This document shows positions 8,245-16,468 of a stretch of 64,000 nt of DNA, piece after piece. The stretch lies in assembly GCF_030159855.1 (NCBI RefSeq), contig NZ_BSNG01000001.1, positions 1,736,001 through 1,800,000 on the forward strand, read 5' to 3'. The DNA is from Devosia yakushimensis (lineage in GTDB: Bacteria; Pseudomonadota; Alphaproteobacteria; Rhizobiales; Devosiaceae). The number at the start of each line of letters is the position of its first letter. Within the stretch, counting starts at the first letter, position 1. Both the position numbers and the translations under genes were made by a program. The notes under the pieces were generated by a model that was not told where the DNA came from, ran no database searches, and saw only the letters and a program-made list of their open reading frames with translations.

Positions 8245-9885
8245 TCAACCCTTGTTGGCGAGGTAATAGGCCAGCAGGCCCTGGGTGGAGCTGTCATGCC
8301 CCTCCCCGCTTTCCTTGCCTTCGACCTTGGGCAGCAGCGCCTTGGCGAGTTGCTTGCCCAGTTCCACGCCCCATTGGTCATAGGAATTGACGTTCCAGAT
8401 GACGCCCTGCGTGAACACCTTATGCTCGTAGAGCGCGACGAGCGAACCCAGCGTTTCGGGCGTAAGCTGCTGATAAAACAGCGTATTGGACGGCCGGTTG
8501 CCGGGGAATACCTTGTGCGGCGCCAGTTCCTTGATCGCGGCTTTGTCGAGGCCCTGGGCCTTGAGTTCGGCGACAACCTCTTCCTCGGTCTTGCCCAGCA
8601 TCAGCGCTTCAGACTGGGCCAAAACGTTGGCGACCAGCTTGTCGTGATGCGGCGGCAGCGATTCATGCGGCCGGGCGGCGATCAGGAAATCGGCGGGGAT
8701 AATGTCGGTGCCCTGATGGATCAGCTGGTAGAAAGCGTGCTGGCCATTGGTGCCCGGCTCGCCCCAGACGATGGGGCCGGTCGACCAAGCGACGGGCTTG
8801 CCGGCCAGCGTCACCGACTTGCCGTTCGATTCCATATCCTGCTGCTGCAGATAGGCGGCAAAGCGGCTCAGGCGCTGGTCATAGGGCAGCACGGCATGGG
8901 TCGAAAAGCCCCAGACATTACGATACCAGACGCCCAGCAAGCCCATGATAACAGGCAGGTTTTCCTCGAGCGGGGCGCTGAGGAAGTGCCGGTCCATGGC
9001 GTCGGCACCCCTAAGGAAGGCGGCGAAATTGTCGTAGCCCACGGCCAGTGCGATCGGCAGGCCGATCGCCGACCAGACCGAGTAACGGCCGCCGACCCAG
9101 TCCCAGAAACCGAAAATGCGGTCTTCGCGGATGCCGAATTTCTGGCAGGCGGGGATGTTGGTCGAGACCGCAGCGAAGTGGTCGGCCACTGCCCCGTCGC
9201 CCAGCGCATCGGCGATCCACTTGCGGGCAGAACCCGCATTGGTCATCGTCTCGTCGGTCGTAAAGGTCTTTGAGGCAACGATAAACAGCGTCTTCCTGGG
9301 GTCGAGGCGCTTGAGGATATCGTGGATATGGGCGCCGTCGACATTGGAGACGTAGTGGGCGCGCAGGTCGGGGCGGGTATAGGGCTCGAGCGCCAGCGTC
9401 ACCATGGCGGGACCAAGGTCGGAGCCGCCAATGCCGATATTGACGATATCGGTGAATTGCTCGCCGGTCTGGCCGCGGATTTCGCCATTGCGGACGGCAT
9501 TGGTGAAGCTTTCGATATGCGACAGCACAGCGCGGATATCGGGCATGACATCCTTGCCGTCGACCGGCACCGGATGATCTCCCTGATATCTCAAAGCCAT
9601 ATGCATCACCGCGCGATCCTCGGTGATGTTGATATGTTCGCCTTCGCACATCGCGTCGCGGCGTTCCTCGACTCCGGCAGCACGGGCCAGGTCGAACAGG
9701 GCGGCCATGACGTCTTCGTCGATGCGGTTCTTGGAATAGTCCAGCAGGATCCCTGCCCCGGTCGCCGAATAACGCTTGAACCGGTTGGGATCGACTGCGA
9801 ACTGCACGCGCATTGGCTGTTCAGCCAGGCGCTTCTTGAGCTTGCCAAGGGCTTCGAAACCCGCCTTGCGCCCCGATTTTGCCAT
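8245..9885 (-). CDS. pgi: Glucose-6-phosphate isomerase
   Basis: Pgi interconverts glucose-6-phosphate and fructose-6-phosphate, which also feeds GlmS. From the ATG at 9885 it is 546 aa, a normal length; upstream in-frame codons run into tgt and are ignored. Signatures include SKTFTTDETMTNA, the WVGGRYSVWSAIG block and GTNGQHAFYQLIHQGT near the active site. It is 22 nt downstream of tgt and 4 nt upstream of map, all on the minus strand. The combination with tRNA and protein maturation genes has no obvious metabolic logic. Confidence 0.96.
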   Translation of the reverse strand: MAKSGRKAGFEALGKLKKRLAEQPMRVQFAVDPNRFKRYSATGAGILLDYSKNRIDEDVMAALFDLARAAGVEERRDAMCEGEHINITEDRAVMHMALRYQGDHPVPVDGKDVMPDIRAVLSHIESFTNAVRNGEIRGQTGEQFTDIVNIGIGGSDLGPAMVTLALEPYTRPDLRAHYVSNVDGAHIHDILKRLDPRKTLFIVASKTFTTDETMTNAGSARKWIADALGDGAVADHFAAVSTNIPACQKFGIREDRIFGFWDWVGGRYSVWSAIGLPIALAVGYDNFAAFLRGADAMDRHFLSAPLEENLPVIMGLLGVWYRNVWGFSTHAVLPYDQRLSRFAAYLQQQDMESNGKSVTLAGKPVAWSTGPIVWGEPGTNGQHAFYQLIHQGTDIIPADFLIAARPHESLPPHHDKLVANVLAQSEALMLGKTEEEVVAELKAQGLDKAAIKELAPHKVFPGNRPSNTLFYQQLTPETLGSLVALYEHKVFTQGVIWNVNSYDQWGVELGKQLAKALLPKVEGKESGEGHDSSTQGLLAYYLANKG

Positions 9886-9907
9886 GTAGATGAACCCTTT
9901 TCTGACG

Positions 9908-11035
9908 CTAAAGAACAGGCAGATCGCCGGCGGCCCATGCCGCGCGCGTTTCTGCCGCAAAATCGGTGAACCGCCCGGCCTCGATTGCGGTCCGGCAGCC
10001 CTGAACCAGCTCTTGATAGTAGTGCAGGTTGATCTGGGAAAGGACCATCGCGCCCAAAATCTCTTCAGTCTTAACGAGGTGATGGAGATAGGCGCGCGAA
10101 AAGCGGCGGCAATTTGGATTGGGCGAGGCCTCGTCGATCGGACGATGATCATCCTTATGCCGGGCATTTTTCAGGTTGATGACGCCGAAGCGCGTATAGA
10201 CGTGGCCGTGGCGCCCTGCGCGAGTGGGGTGAACGCAATCGAACATGTCGATGCCCCGCCCGATGGCGCCCAGAATGTCGTCGGGCTTGCCGACGCCCAT
10301 GAGGTAGCGCGGCCGGTCGGTCGGCAGCTCGGGGGTAATGTCCTCGATGACGCGGAACATCACGTCCTGCGGCTCGCCCACGGCGAGGCCGCCGACGGCA
10401 TAACCATCAAAACCGATGGATTTGAGCCCCTGGGCCGAGCGGGCGCGCAGCTCGGCGTCGTCGCCGCCCTGCACGATGCCGAACAGGGCACGGTTGAGCT
10501 GATTGTTGAAGGCAGTCTTGGAGCGGTCGGCCCAGCGGAGCGACAGCTCCATGGCACGCTCGATTTCCTTGCGCTCGGCGGGAAGTGCAATGCACTCGTC
10601 GAGCTGCATGATGATGTCGCTATCGAGCAAGGTCTGGATTTCGATGGAGCGCTCGGGCGTCAGCTCGTGCGAGGAGCCATCGATATGGGACTTGAAGGTG
10701 ACGCCGCGCTCGGTGAGCTTGCGCAATTGCGCCAGCGACATGACCTGGAAGCCGCCGCTATCGGTGAGAATTGGCCGTTCCCAATCCATGAATGTGTGCA
10801 GACCACCCAGCGAGGCGACGCGCTCGGCGCCGGGGCGCAGCATCAGGTGATAGGTATTGCCCAGCAGGATATCGGCGCCGGTGGCGCGGACCTGTTCGGG
10901 ATACATGGCCTTGACGGTGCCGGCTGTGCCCACCGGCATGAAGGCGGGCGTCTGGATATCGCCGCGCGGCATGTCAATGCGGCCACGCCGGGCCATGCCA
11001 TCGGTGGCGGAAAGGGTGAAAGTGACTTGTTTCAT
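9908..11035 (-). CDS. tgt: Queuine/preQ1 tRNA-guanine transglycosylase
   Basis: Tgt exchanges guanine-34 of tRNAs with GUN anticodons for preQ1, upstream of QueA in queuosine synthesis. From the ATG at 11035 it has 375 aa, the normal length. The general acid and nucleophile regions are present (DSGGFQVMSL and DCVHPTRAGRHG). The zinc site is unusual: where the family has CxCxxC plus a His 26 residues on, this protein has Ser304, Asn306, Cys309 and Ile335, so only one ligand remains. The fold around it (RRFSRAYLHHL) is intact. queA lies about 2.3 kb away on the same strand, separated by inserted genes. Confidence 0.94.
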   Translation of the reverse strand: MKQVTFTLSATDGMARRGRIDMPRGDIQTPAFMPVGTAGTVKAMYPEQVRATGADILLGNTYHLMLRPGAERVASLGGLHTFMDWERPILTDSGGFQVMSLAQLRKLTERGVTFKSHIDGSSHELTPERSIEIQTLLDSDIIMQLDECIALPAERKEIERAMELSLRWADRSKTAFNNQLNRALFGIVQGGDDAELRARSAQGLKSIGFDGYAVGGLAVGEPQDVMFRVIEDITPELPTDRPRYLMGVGKPDDILGAIGRGIDMFDCVHPTRAGRHGHVYTRFGVINLKNARHKDDHRPIDEASPNPNCRRFSRAYLHHLVKTEEILGAMVLSQINLHYYQELVQGCRTAIEAGRFTDFAAETRAAWAAGDLPVL

Positions 11036-11180
11036 GGGCGCAGGTTCTAGACAATTGCCACGCGCGCGACAATGCATCTCGATCAGGCCGGCGAAAGTAC
11101 GATTTGTCAGATTTCTGCCAAAGGTTTGATGGCGCAGTGGCGTCTAACGAAAGTGTCCAACTCGATTTCCCGGTGACCTG

Positions 11181-11630
11181 ATGATCCGACTGTCTATCCT
11201 TGCTGCAACTCTGGCCTTCACTGCCATCCCTGCCCTGGCCCAGGACAATGGTCCGCTTGGTGATCGGGTGGGCGAATATGTCGGCTCCGGCGAGGGCGAG
11301 CTGAGCGCCGAGATCACTCATCTGCAGAACGACGTCTATGCCATTTCCATCACCACGACCGTACCGATGGAAAACGACATTCCCGGCTGCGGCGGCGGCA
11401 TCGATGGCGAAATGATCATGACGGAGACCGGCGGCAATTTCTTCGTCGAGAACGAATTCTACGAACAGGGCTCGACCAGCCCGATGACCCGCGAGCGCTA
11501 TTGCGAAATCGGCGTGACCTTCGACGAGGACGGCTTCCTCAACCTCGAAGAACGCAACGGTTGCATCAGCTATCACGGCGCTGCCTGCGGCTTTACCGGC
11601 CAGTTGCTGAATGTGAACGCGATCAACTGA
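11181..11630 (+). CDS. Secreted protein of unknown function
   Basis: The 149-aa product starts with a clear Sec signal peptide (MIRLSILAATLAFTAIPALA, cleavage after ALA at about residue 20). The mature part is acidic and contains four cysteines (in PGCGGG, RYCEIG, NGCISY and AACGF), consistent with two disulfides in the periplasm. No family is recognised. It is transcribed divergently from tgt and converges on the beta-lactamase gene. A small family C palindrome follows the stop codon. Confidence 0.75.
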   Translation: MIRLSILAATLAFTAIPALAQDNGPLGDRVGEYVGSGEGELSAEITHLQNDVYAISITTTVPMENDIPGCGGGIDGEMIMTETGGNFFVENEFYEQGSTSPMTRERYCEIGVTFDEDGFLNLEERNGCISYHGAACGFTGQLLNVNAIN

Positions 11631-11645
11631 GGTTCGCGATCGCCT

Positions 11646-11666
11646 CCCTCCCCCTTGAGGGGAGGG
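11646..11666. repeat. Family C palindrome (copy 1)
   Basis: The arms CCCTCCCC and GGGGAGGG are separated by a short loop containing TTGA. The palindrome lies between two convergent genes, so it could end transcription on either side, although no T-run follows. Confidence 0.75.
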
Positions 11667-11685
11667 AACTGCATCGGGGCTTTCG

Positions 11686-12861
11686 TCACTCAGCGCGCTT
11701 GGCCCACTCCCCCGCCAACGCCTCCAGCACCGCATGCGTCGCCGTGATCCGTGCCGGGATCGGGAAGTTCTTGTTGGCCAGCATCACGACGCCGATCTTC
11801 TCCTCCGGCACGAAGGCGACATAGGCGCCGAAGCCATTGGTGGAGCCGGTCTTGTTGTACAGCGTCGGTTCCGTCGGGCTAACCGGCGGCGTCAGTTCGG
11901 TCGCGGGATTGGGTTCCATGGCCATGGTCGCCGCATTGCCGGCCAGGAGGCGCTCCAGCGATACCGGGAAGGGATATTGCTCCCATCCGAGCCCCTGCAC
12001 CATTTCGCCCACCCGGAAATAGCCGATATGGGTGCCTTCGACTGCCTGCCGCAGCTCTGGCTCCAGGGTTTCAGGCGCGATATTGGCGTCGATGAATCGC
12101 AGCATGTCGGCGGTAGAGGATTTTACGCCATAGGCCTCGGCAGCCAGCCAGCCCGGATTGACCCGCGTGGGTTTACCGTCCCGGTTGTAACCCCAGGCGT
12201 AATTGTCCATCGCTTCCTCGGGAACGCGCATATATGTGCTGGTGAGACCAAGGCCCGGAATAATGGCTTTTTCCATCAGGTCGGTGAAGTCGCCATCGAG
12301 TGCCCGGGCGCCGAGGTAGCCGAATAGGCCGATGCTGGGATTGGAATAGCGCCGTTGCTCGCCCGGCGCCGCATCGGGCGTCCATTGCTGGAAATAGGCT
12401 TCCATGCCCGGGGCGTCGGGAAACTGCAATGGCAAGCCGCCGGCGGTATAGGTCGCCAGATTGAGCAGGGTCGCCTTGTCGACGCCCTTCCCCTCCAGCT
12501 CCGGCATATATTTGGACGGGTGATCGGCCAGCGACATTCCACCAATGACGACGGCGGATGCTCCCAGGGTGGCCGTGAAGGTCTTGCTGACCGAGCCCAG
12601 CTCGAACAGCGTATTCTCGCTGACCGGCGCCTTGGTATCCTTGGCGGCAAGGCCATAGTTGAAGAAATAGTGCTGACCGCCAATTGTCACCCCGACCGCG
12701 AGACCGGGCACGTCATGTTCCTCCAGCAGCGGCTGGAAAGCGGCATCCACCGCAGCGGCGATCGCCTCGGGTGCGTCATCTGCAAGCACGGCGATGGATG
12801 ACAGACAGGTGGTGGCGGCAGCCAACGCCAGCGGCGCGGCTATCTTCTTGGTAATAAACAA
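11686..12861 (-). CDS. Class C (AmpC-type) beta-lactamase
   Basis: This is a predicted periplasmic serine beta-lactamase of 391 aa with an N-terminal signal peptide (about 27 residues). All three class C motifs are present: SVSK at 90-93 with the nucleophilic Ser90, YSN at 172-174, and KTG at 337-339. The surrounding sequence (FELGSVSKTF, KTGSTNGFGAYVAF) is typical of true AmpC enzymes rather than esterases. The start is a TTG at 12859-12861 with GGGAGA about 10 nt upstream, which may keep expression low. No ampR-like regulator is adjacent; the neighbour upstream is the repeat-flanked GIY-YIG gene. Confidence 0.93.
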   Translation of the reverse strand: MFITKKIAAPLALAAATTCLSSIAVLADDAPEAIAAAVDAAFQPLLEEHDVPGLAVGVTIGGQHYFFNYGLAAKDTKAPVSENTLFELGSVSKTFTATLGASAVVIGGMSLADHPSKYMPELEGKGVDKATLLNLATYTAGGLPLQFPDAPGMEAYFQQWTPDAAPGEQRRYSNPSIGLFGYLGARALDGDFTDLMEKAIIPGLGLTSTYMRVPEEAMDNYAWGYNRDGKPTRVNPGWLAAEAYGVKSSTADMLRFIDANIAPETLEPELRQAVEGTHIGYFRVGEMVQGLGWEQYPFPVSLERLLAGNAATMAMEPNPATELTPPVSPTEPTLYNKTGSTNGFGAYVAFVPEEKIGVVMLANKNFPIPARITATHAVLEALAGEWAKRAE

Positions 12862-12962
12862 TTTACTTTCTCCCGAAGAGGCGAATGCAGGCGTCGGGGA
12901 GCAAGCCGGGGCAATGTGGCGGCAGTGGGGACACTATCCCCGATCGTCACCCTCATCCTCGA

Positions 12963-12989
12963 TCGTCACCCTCGGGCTTGACCCGAGGG
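12963..12989. repeat. Left arm of 27-bp inverted repeat (family B palindrome) flanking the GIY-YIG gene
   Basis: Positions 12963-12989 match the reverse complement of 13304-13330 at all 27 bases. The inner part is itself a palindrome, CCCTCGGG-CTTGA-CCCGAGGG. It lies between the 5' end of the beta-lactamase gene and the GIY-YIG gene. The trailing ctctttttctt gives it the look of a terminator in the plus direction. Confidence 0.92.
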
Positions 12990-13012
12990 CTCTTTTTCTT
13001 AACCGTCGCGAG

Positions 13013-13300
13013 ATGGCCGGTTACACCTATATTTTAGCAAACCACCCGCGCGGCAAACTCTATGTCGGCGTGACGAATGATCTCGTACGACGTGTCTATG
13101 AGCATCGAGAAGGATTGGCCGAAGGCTACACGAAAAAGCACAATATCAAGCAGTTGGTGCATTTCGACGTTCATGCCACCGTGCCCTTAGCCATCCAGCG
13201 TGAGAAAAATCTAAAGCATTGGGTGCGCGCGTGGAAAATAGCGCTGATCGAGGAGAACAATCCGGAGTGGAATGATCTCTGGTATGAAATCATTAAGTAA
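13013..13300 (+). CDS. Small GIY-YIG endonuclease-domain protein
   Basis: This 95-aa protein is a stand-alone GIY-YIG nuclease domain of the YhbQ/UPF0213 type. The motif is YTYIL followed by YVGVTNDLVRRVYEH, where the conserved Tyr, Gly, Arg and His can be seen; the catalytic Glu is probably in the QREKNLKHW segment. The ATG at 13013 is preferred because earlier in-frame codons translate only repeat DNA. The gene is closely framed by two family B palindromes that form a perfect 27-bp inverted repeat (12963-12989 and 13304-13330), and its stop codon is 3 nt from the right arm. Family members are thought to cut DNA, but roles are poorly known. Confidence 0.9.
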   Translation: MAGYTYILANHPRGKLYVGVTNDLVRRVYEHREGLAEGYTKKHNIKQLVHFDVHATVPLAIQREKNLKHWVRAWKIALIEENNPEWNDLWYEIIK

Positions 13301-13303
13301 GAA

Positions 13304-13330
13304 CCCTCGGGTCAAGCCCGAGGGTGACGA
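13304..13330. repeat. Right arm of 27-bp inverted repeat (family B palindrome) flanking the GIY-YIG gene
   Basis: This is the exact inverted partner of 12963-12989, containing CCCTCGGG-TCAAG-CCCGAGGG. It starts 3 nt after the TAA stop of the nuclease gene and could act as its transcript end. Confidence 0.92.
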
Positions 13331-13372
13331 ACTTGGGGCGTTCGCCGCGCCCTCTCGCTCCTCCGATCGCCC

Positions 13373-14434
13373 TCACTCCGCCCGGATCAGCAGTGAAGAA
13401 TCCCCATAGGAGTAAAACCGATACCCTTCGGCGATGGCGTGCTCATAGGCGCCACGCATGGTGTCCATGCCGGCAAAGGCGCTGACCAGCATGAAGAGGG
13501 TGGATTTGGGCAGGTGGAAATTGGTCATCAGCACATCCACTGCGCGGAAGCGGAAGCCGGGGGTGATGAAGATGTCGGTGTCGCCGATAAAGGGTTGTAG
13601 CGTGCCGGTGGCACGGGCCGCGGTCTCCAGCAGGCGCAGGCTGGTGGTGCCCACGGCGATCACGCGACCACCCAGCGCCTTTTTGGCCCGGATGCGTTCG
13701 ACCGTGGCCTGGTCGAGCTCGCCCCATTCGGCATGCATGACGTGATCGTCGGTGTCGTCCACCTTCATGGGGAGGAAGGTCCCTGCCCCCACATGCAGCG
13801 TCACCCGCTCGATGGTGACGCCGCGCTCGGTCAATTGCTGCAGCAAGGTTTCCGTGAAATGCAGGCCCGCCGTGGGTGCGGCCACGGCGCCGTCTTCGGC
13901 GGCATAGACCGTCTGGTAATCGGTCTTGTCGCGCTCCTCGATGCCGCGCTTGGCGCCGATATAGGGCGGCAGCGGCATGGCGCCGTGGGATTTGATGGCT
14001 TCATCAAGCTCAGCGCCGCCGAGATCGAATTCCAGGGTTATCTCGCCGGTATCGCCCTTGCCGGCGACGCGGGCGGTCAGCGCATCGGCCTGGCCATTGC
14101 CCAGCTCAAGCCGGTCGAGCACGGCGAGGCGCTTGGCCGGCCGGGCAAAGGCCCGCCAGGTATGGGCATCGACGCGCTTATGCAGGTTGAAGGACACCGA
14201 AGCCCGGTTTTCCCCGCGAATGCGGCTGCCGCGCAACTCGGCCGGCAGGACGCGCGTGTCGTTGACGACGAGCACGTCGCCAGGCTGCAGCAGCGTCAGC
14301 AGATCGGGGATATGGCGGTCGCTCAGGCCCTTGACCGGATCGACGACCAGCAGCCGCGCACTGTCGCGCGGCTCGGCGGGGTGCAGGGCAATCAGCTTTT
14401 CGGGCAGGTCGAAGTCAAAATCGGAAACACGCAT
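13373..14434 (-). CDS. queA: S-adenosylmethionine:tRNA ribosyltransferase-isomerase
   Basis: QueA transfers the ribosyl part of SAM to preQ1-34 of tRNA to give epoxyqueuosine. The 353-aa protein has the normal length and N-terminus (MRVSDFDFDLPEKLIALHP) and typical blocks such as VNDTRVLPAELRG, APTAGLHFTE and TNFHLPKSTLFMLV. The ATG at 14432-14434 is used. In related genomes queA commonly precedes tgt directly; here the GIY-YIG element, the beta-lactamase gene and a secreted-protein gene separate them. Confidence 0.96.
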   Translation of the reverse strand: MRVSDFDFDLPEKLIALHPAEPRDSARLLVVDPVKGLSDRHIPDLLTLLQPGDVLVVNDTRVLPAELRGSRIRGENRASVSFNLHKRVDAHTWRAFARPAKRLAVLDRLELGNGQADALTARVAGKGDTGEITLEFDLGGAELDEAIKSHGAMPLPPYIGAKRGIEERDKTDYQTVYAAEDGAVAAPTAGLHFTETLLQQLTERGVTIERVTLHVGAGTFLPMKVDDTDDHVMHAEWGELDQATVERIRAKKALGGRVIAVGTTSLRLLETAARATGTLQPFIGDTDIFITPGFRFRAVDVLMTNFHLPKSTLFMLVSAFAGMDTMRGAYEHAIAEGYRFYSYGDSSLLIRAE

Positions 14435-14484
14435 GAGGGCTCCCTAGCACGGGTGGGCCTATGGGGGAATGCGCCACCCACCGA

Positions 14485-14563
14485 GTCATTCCCGCGAAAG
14501 CGGGAACCTCTGTTTTGGACGGTTCGGCAGGGAAACGGAGGTCCCCGCTTTCGCGGGGATGAC
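14485..14563. repeat. Family A palindromic repeat (copy 2)
   Basis: The arms gtcattcccgcgaaagcggg and ccccgctttcgcggggatgac enclose about 36 nt. The repeat lies in the roughly 200-nt gap between queA and the YdcZ-type gene. The rest of that gap shows nothing else I can name. Confidence 0.88.
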
Positions 14564-14634
14564 ATCGTGGAGGCGGATGATGCTGTGGAGTAAATAACGC
14601 CGTGGGCAGTTGGAGAGTTTGGCGGAGCGACCGA

Positions 14635-15090
14635 TCAAAACGCCCGGATCATCACTGCGCCCGCAACAAGCATAACCGCGCCCGCCACGCGGCCGAGCGA
14701 GATTTCCCGCACCGCCATGCCCATGAAGCCGACCTTGTCGAGCGCCAGGCCCGCCAGCAATTGACCGGTTACAGAGAGAGCCATGACGGCGGCGGCGCCG
14801 ATCATGGGCGTCAGCATGATATTGGAAAAGACGTAGAAAGCCCCGAGTACGCCGCCTGCCACGAAGGTCCAGGGGGCGGGGGCGCCGAAATTGATGGTGG
14901 CGCCCTTGGTCTGCACGAAGATCAGCGCGATGGCCCACAGCACGATGGCGCCTGCGACGAAGGACACGCCGGCCGCGGCGATCGGCAGGCCAAGGCCCTT
15001 GCCGAGCTGGGCGTTGATCGGGGCTTGCGTGGCAATGCAGGCGCCAGCGACGACGCCCATCAGCGCCCAGAGGAGAGTATCCATTTTCAT
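14635..15090 (-). CDS. DMT-superfamily YdcZ-type (DUF606) membrane protein
   Basis: The 151-aa protein (149 aa if the second Met is used) has about five transmembrane segments and the YdcZ/DUF606 pattern, with an N-terminal segment ending CIATQAPINAQLGK and a central AFYVFSNIMLTPMIG. These are half-size drug/metabolite transporter proteins of the inner membrane; substrates are mostly unknown. It is co-directional with queA and the ppi genes, but both sides carry palindromic repeats, so it is probably a separate transcription unit. Confidence 0.85.
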   Translation of the reverse strand: MKMDTLLWALMGVVAGACIATQAPINAQLGKGLGLPIAAAGVSFVAGAIVLWAIALIFVQTKGATINFGAPAPWTFVAGGVLGAFYVFSNIMLTPMIGAAAVMALSVTGQLLAGLALDKVGFMGMAVREISLGRVAGAVMLVAGAVMIRAF

Positions 15091-15165
15091 CTATCGTATC
15101 GTGGTTTGGGTGGGCGAAGCTCGCGAGACGGCATACGCGCGATGAGGCCCGTTGAGAATATCGGT

Positions 15166-15243
15166 GTCATTCCCGCGAAAGCGGGAACCTCTGTTGTGCG
15201 ATGCAGGAAAGAAAACGGAGGTCCCCGCTTCCGCGGGGATGAC
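15166..15243. repeat. Family A palindromic repeat (copy 3)
   Basis: The left arm is gtcattcccgcgaaagcggg and the right arm ccccgcttccgcggggatgac, with about 35 nt between them. It closely resembles copy 2, including part of the inner segment (gaaaacggaggt against ggaaacggaggt). The two copies flank the YdcZ-type gene. Confidence 0.88.
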
Positions 15244-15271
15244 ATTGTGGGAGGCGTAAGCCCCTCGGGCA

Positions 15272-15328
15272 CCTTCTCCCAAGAGGGGGAGGAAGGCTCC
15301 GTGCCCCTCTCCCGCAAGGGGAGAGGGG
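15272..15328. repeat. Two adjacent family C palindromes
   Basis: CCTTCTCCC-aaga-GGGGGAGGAAGG (15272-15296) is followed by CCCCTCTCCC-gcaa-GGGGAGAGGGG (15304-15328). Together with the family A copy just before, they fill most of the 256-nt gap downstream of the cytoplasmic ppi gene. Confidence 0.75.
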
Positions 15329-15346
15329 AAGATTCGTGATCGGCCT

Positions 15347-15826
15347 TTAGGCGGCGATATCGGCGGCGACTTTGACCGAGATCATCTTGTCGGGGTTGAT
15401 GACGGGCTCGCCGCGCTTGATCTGGTCGACGAATTCCATGCCTTCGATGACCTTGCCCCAGACGGTGTACTGCTTGTTGAGGAAAGGCGCATCGTCGAAG
15501 CAGATGAAGAACTGCGAATTGGCGCTGTCGGGATTCTGCGCGCGGGCCATCGAGGCGGTGCCGCGGACATGCGGCTCGGCGTTGAATTCCTGCTTGAGGT
15601 CCGGATACTTCGAACCGCCGGTGCCGCGGCCCTGGGGGCAGCCGGTCTGGGCCATGAAGCCATCGATCACGCGATGGAACACGATGCCGTCGTAAAAGCC
15701 TTCGCGCGCCAGCTTCTTGATATGGGCGACGTGATTGGGCGCCAGGTCGGGGCGCATGGCGATAACAACCTTGCCCTTGGTGGTTTCGATGACGAGGGTG
15801 TTTTCGGGATCGGTGATCTCGGCCAT
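15347..15826 (-). CDS. ppiB: Peptidyl-prolyl cis-trans isomerase, cyclophilin type, cytoplasmic
   Basis: This is a single-domain cyclophilin of 159 aa that catalyses proline isomerisation during folding. Typical blocks are FYDGIVFHRVIDGFMAQTGCP, NSQFFICFDD and VWGKVIEGMEFVDQI, with the catalytic Arg in FHRV. The ATG at 15826 (MAEITDPENT) gives a protein without a signal peptide, unlike its neighbour. It is 90 nt downstream of the second ppi gene and is the last gene of the coaD-ppi-ppi group. Confidence 0.94.
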   Translation of the reverse strand: MAEITDPENTLVIETTKGKVVIAMRPDLAPNHVAHIKKLAREGFYDGIVFHRVIDGFMAQTGCPQGRGTGGSKYPDLKQEFNAEPHVRGTASMARAQNPDSANSQFFICFDDAPFLNKQYTVWGKVIEGMEFVDQIKRGEPVINPDKMISVKVAADIAA

Positions 15827-15916
15827 GGTCTTGCAACTTTCGTGTTGGGGGGATTTGTGCCCCGCATGTAAGGAATGTTGGCGTTTGGCGCAACCCAAGC
15901 AGGTCGCGCCATTGGC

Positions 15917-16468
15917 CTACTTATATTCGATCTTGGCCGAGACGATCTTGCCGGGGTTCTGCACCATGCCGGACTGGTCGGTGCCCTTGGGCAGCGCATC
16001 GACATATTCCATGCCGGAAACCACCTTGCCGAAGACAGTGTATTGGCCATCGAGGAAGCTGGCATCGGCATAGGTGATGAAGAATTGCGAATTGGCCGAG
16101 TTCGGGTCCTGCGCGCGAGCCATGCCGAGCACGCCGCGCTGGAAGCTTTCCTTGTCGGTGAATTCAGCGGCCAGATCGGGCAGCTCGGAGCCGCCCATGC
16201 CGGTGCCGGTCGGGTCGCCCGTCTGGGCCATGAAGCCGTCGATGACGCGGTGGAAGACCACGCCATTGTAGAAGCCTTCATTGGTGAGCGTCACGATGCG
16301 CTCGACATGCTTGGGGGCCAGCTCGGGCAGCAGCTCGATATCGACGTCGCCGCCTTCGAGGGTGAGAATCAGATGCGGCGTGCCGGTCTGGGCGAAGGCG
16401 GGAGCGGCGAAGGTGGCGGCCAGAACAGCGGCGGCAACCAGGGCAAAGCGGCGGGTAAAGGCGATCAT
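15917..16468 (-). CDS. Peptidyl-prolyl cis-trans isomerase, cyclophilin type, periplasmic
   Basis: This 183-aa paralogue of the downstream cyclophilin carries a Sec signal peptide (cleavage after AAPAFA, about residue 26) and so should act in the periplasm. It keeps FHRVIDGFMAQTGDP and NSQFFITYAD. Its ATG overlaps the coaD stop codon by 4 nt (ATGA), implying translational coupling. The pairing of a secreted and a cytosolic copy suggests duplication followed by relocation of one product. Confidence 0.93.
   Translation of the reverse strand: MIAFTRRFALVAAAVLAATFAAPAFAQTGTPHLILTLEGGDVDIELLPELAPKHVERIVTLTNEGFYNGVVFHRVIDGFMAQTGDPTGTGMGGSELPDLAAEFTDKESFQRGVLGMARAQDPNSANSQFFITYADASFLDGQYTVFGKVVSGMEYVDALPKGTDQSGMVQNPGKIVSAKIEYK

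Noticed and set aside
12794..13012. Longer start for the GIY-YIG protein
   Set aside because: The extra 73 codons would translate the repeat and the 5' end of the beta-lactamase gene; the ATG at 13013 gives the normal family length.
14435..14484. preQ1 riboswitch before queA
   Set aside because: The short upstream region shows no aptamer-like conserved stretch or fold.
11035..15347. Genomic island between tgt and the ppi genes
   Set aside because: No integrase, tRNA junction, direct repeat or clear base-composition shift is visible, so only single-gene insertion is suggested in the findings.
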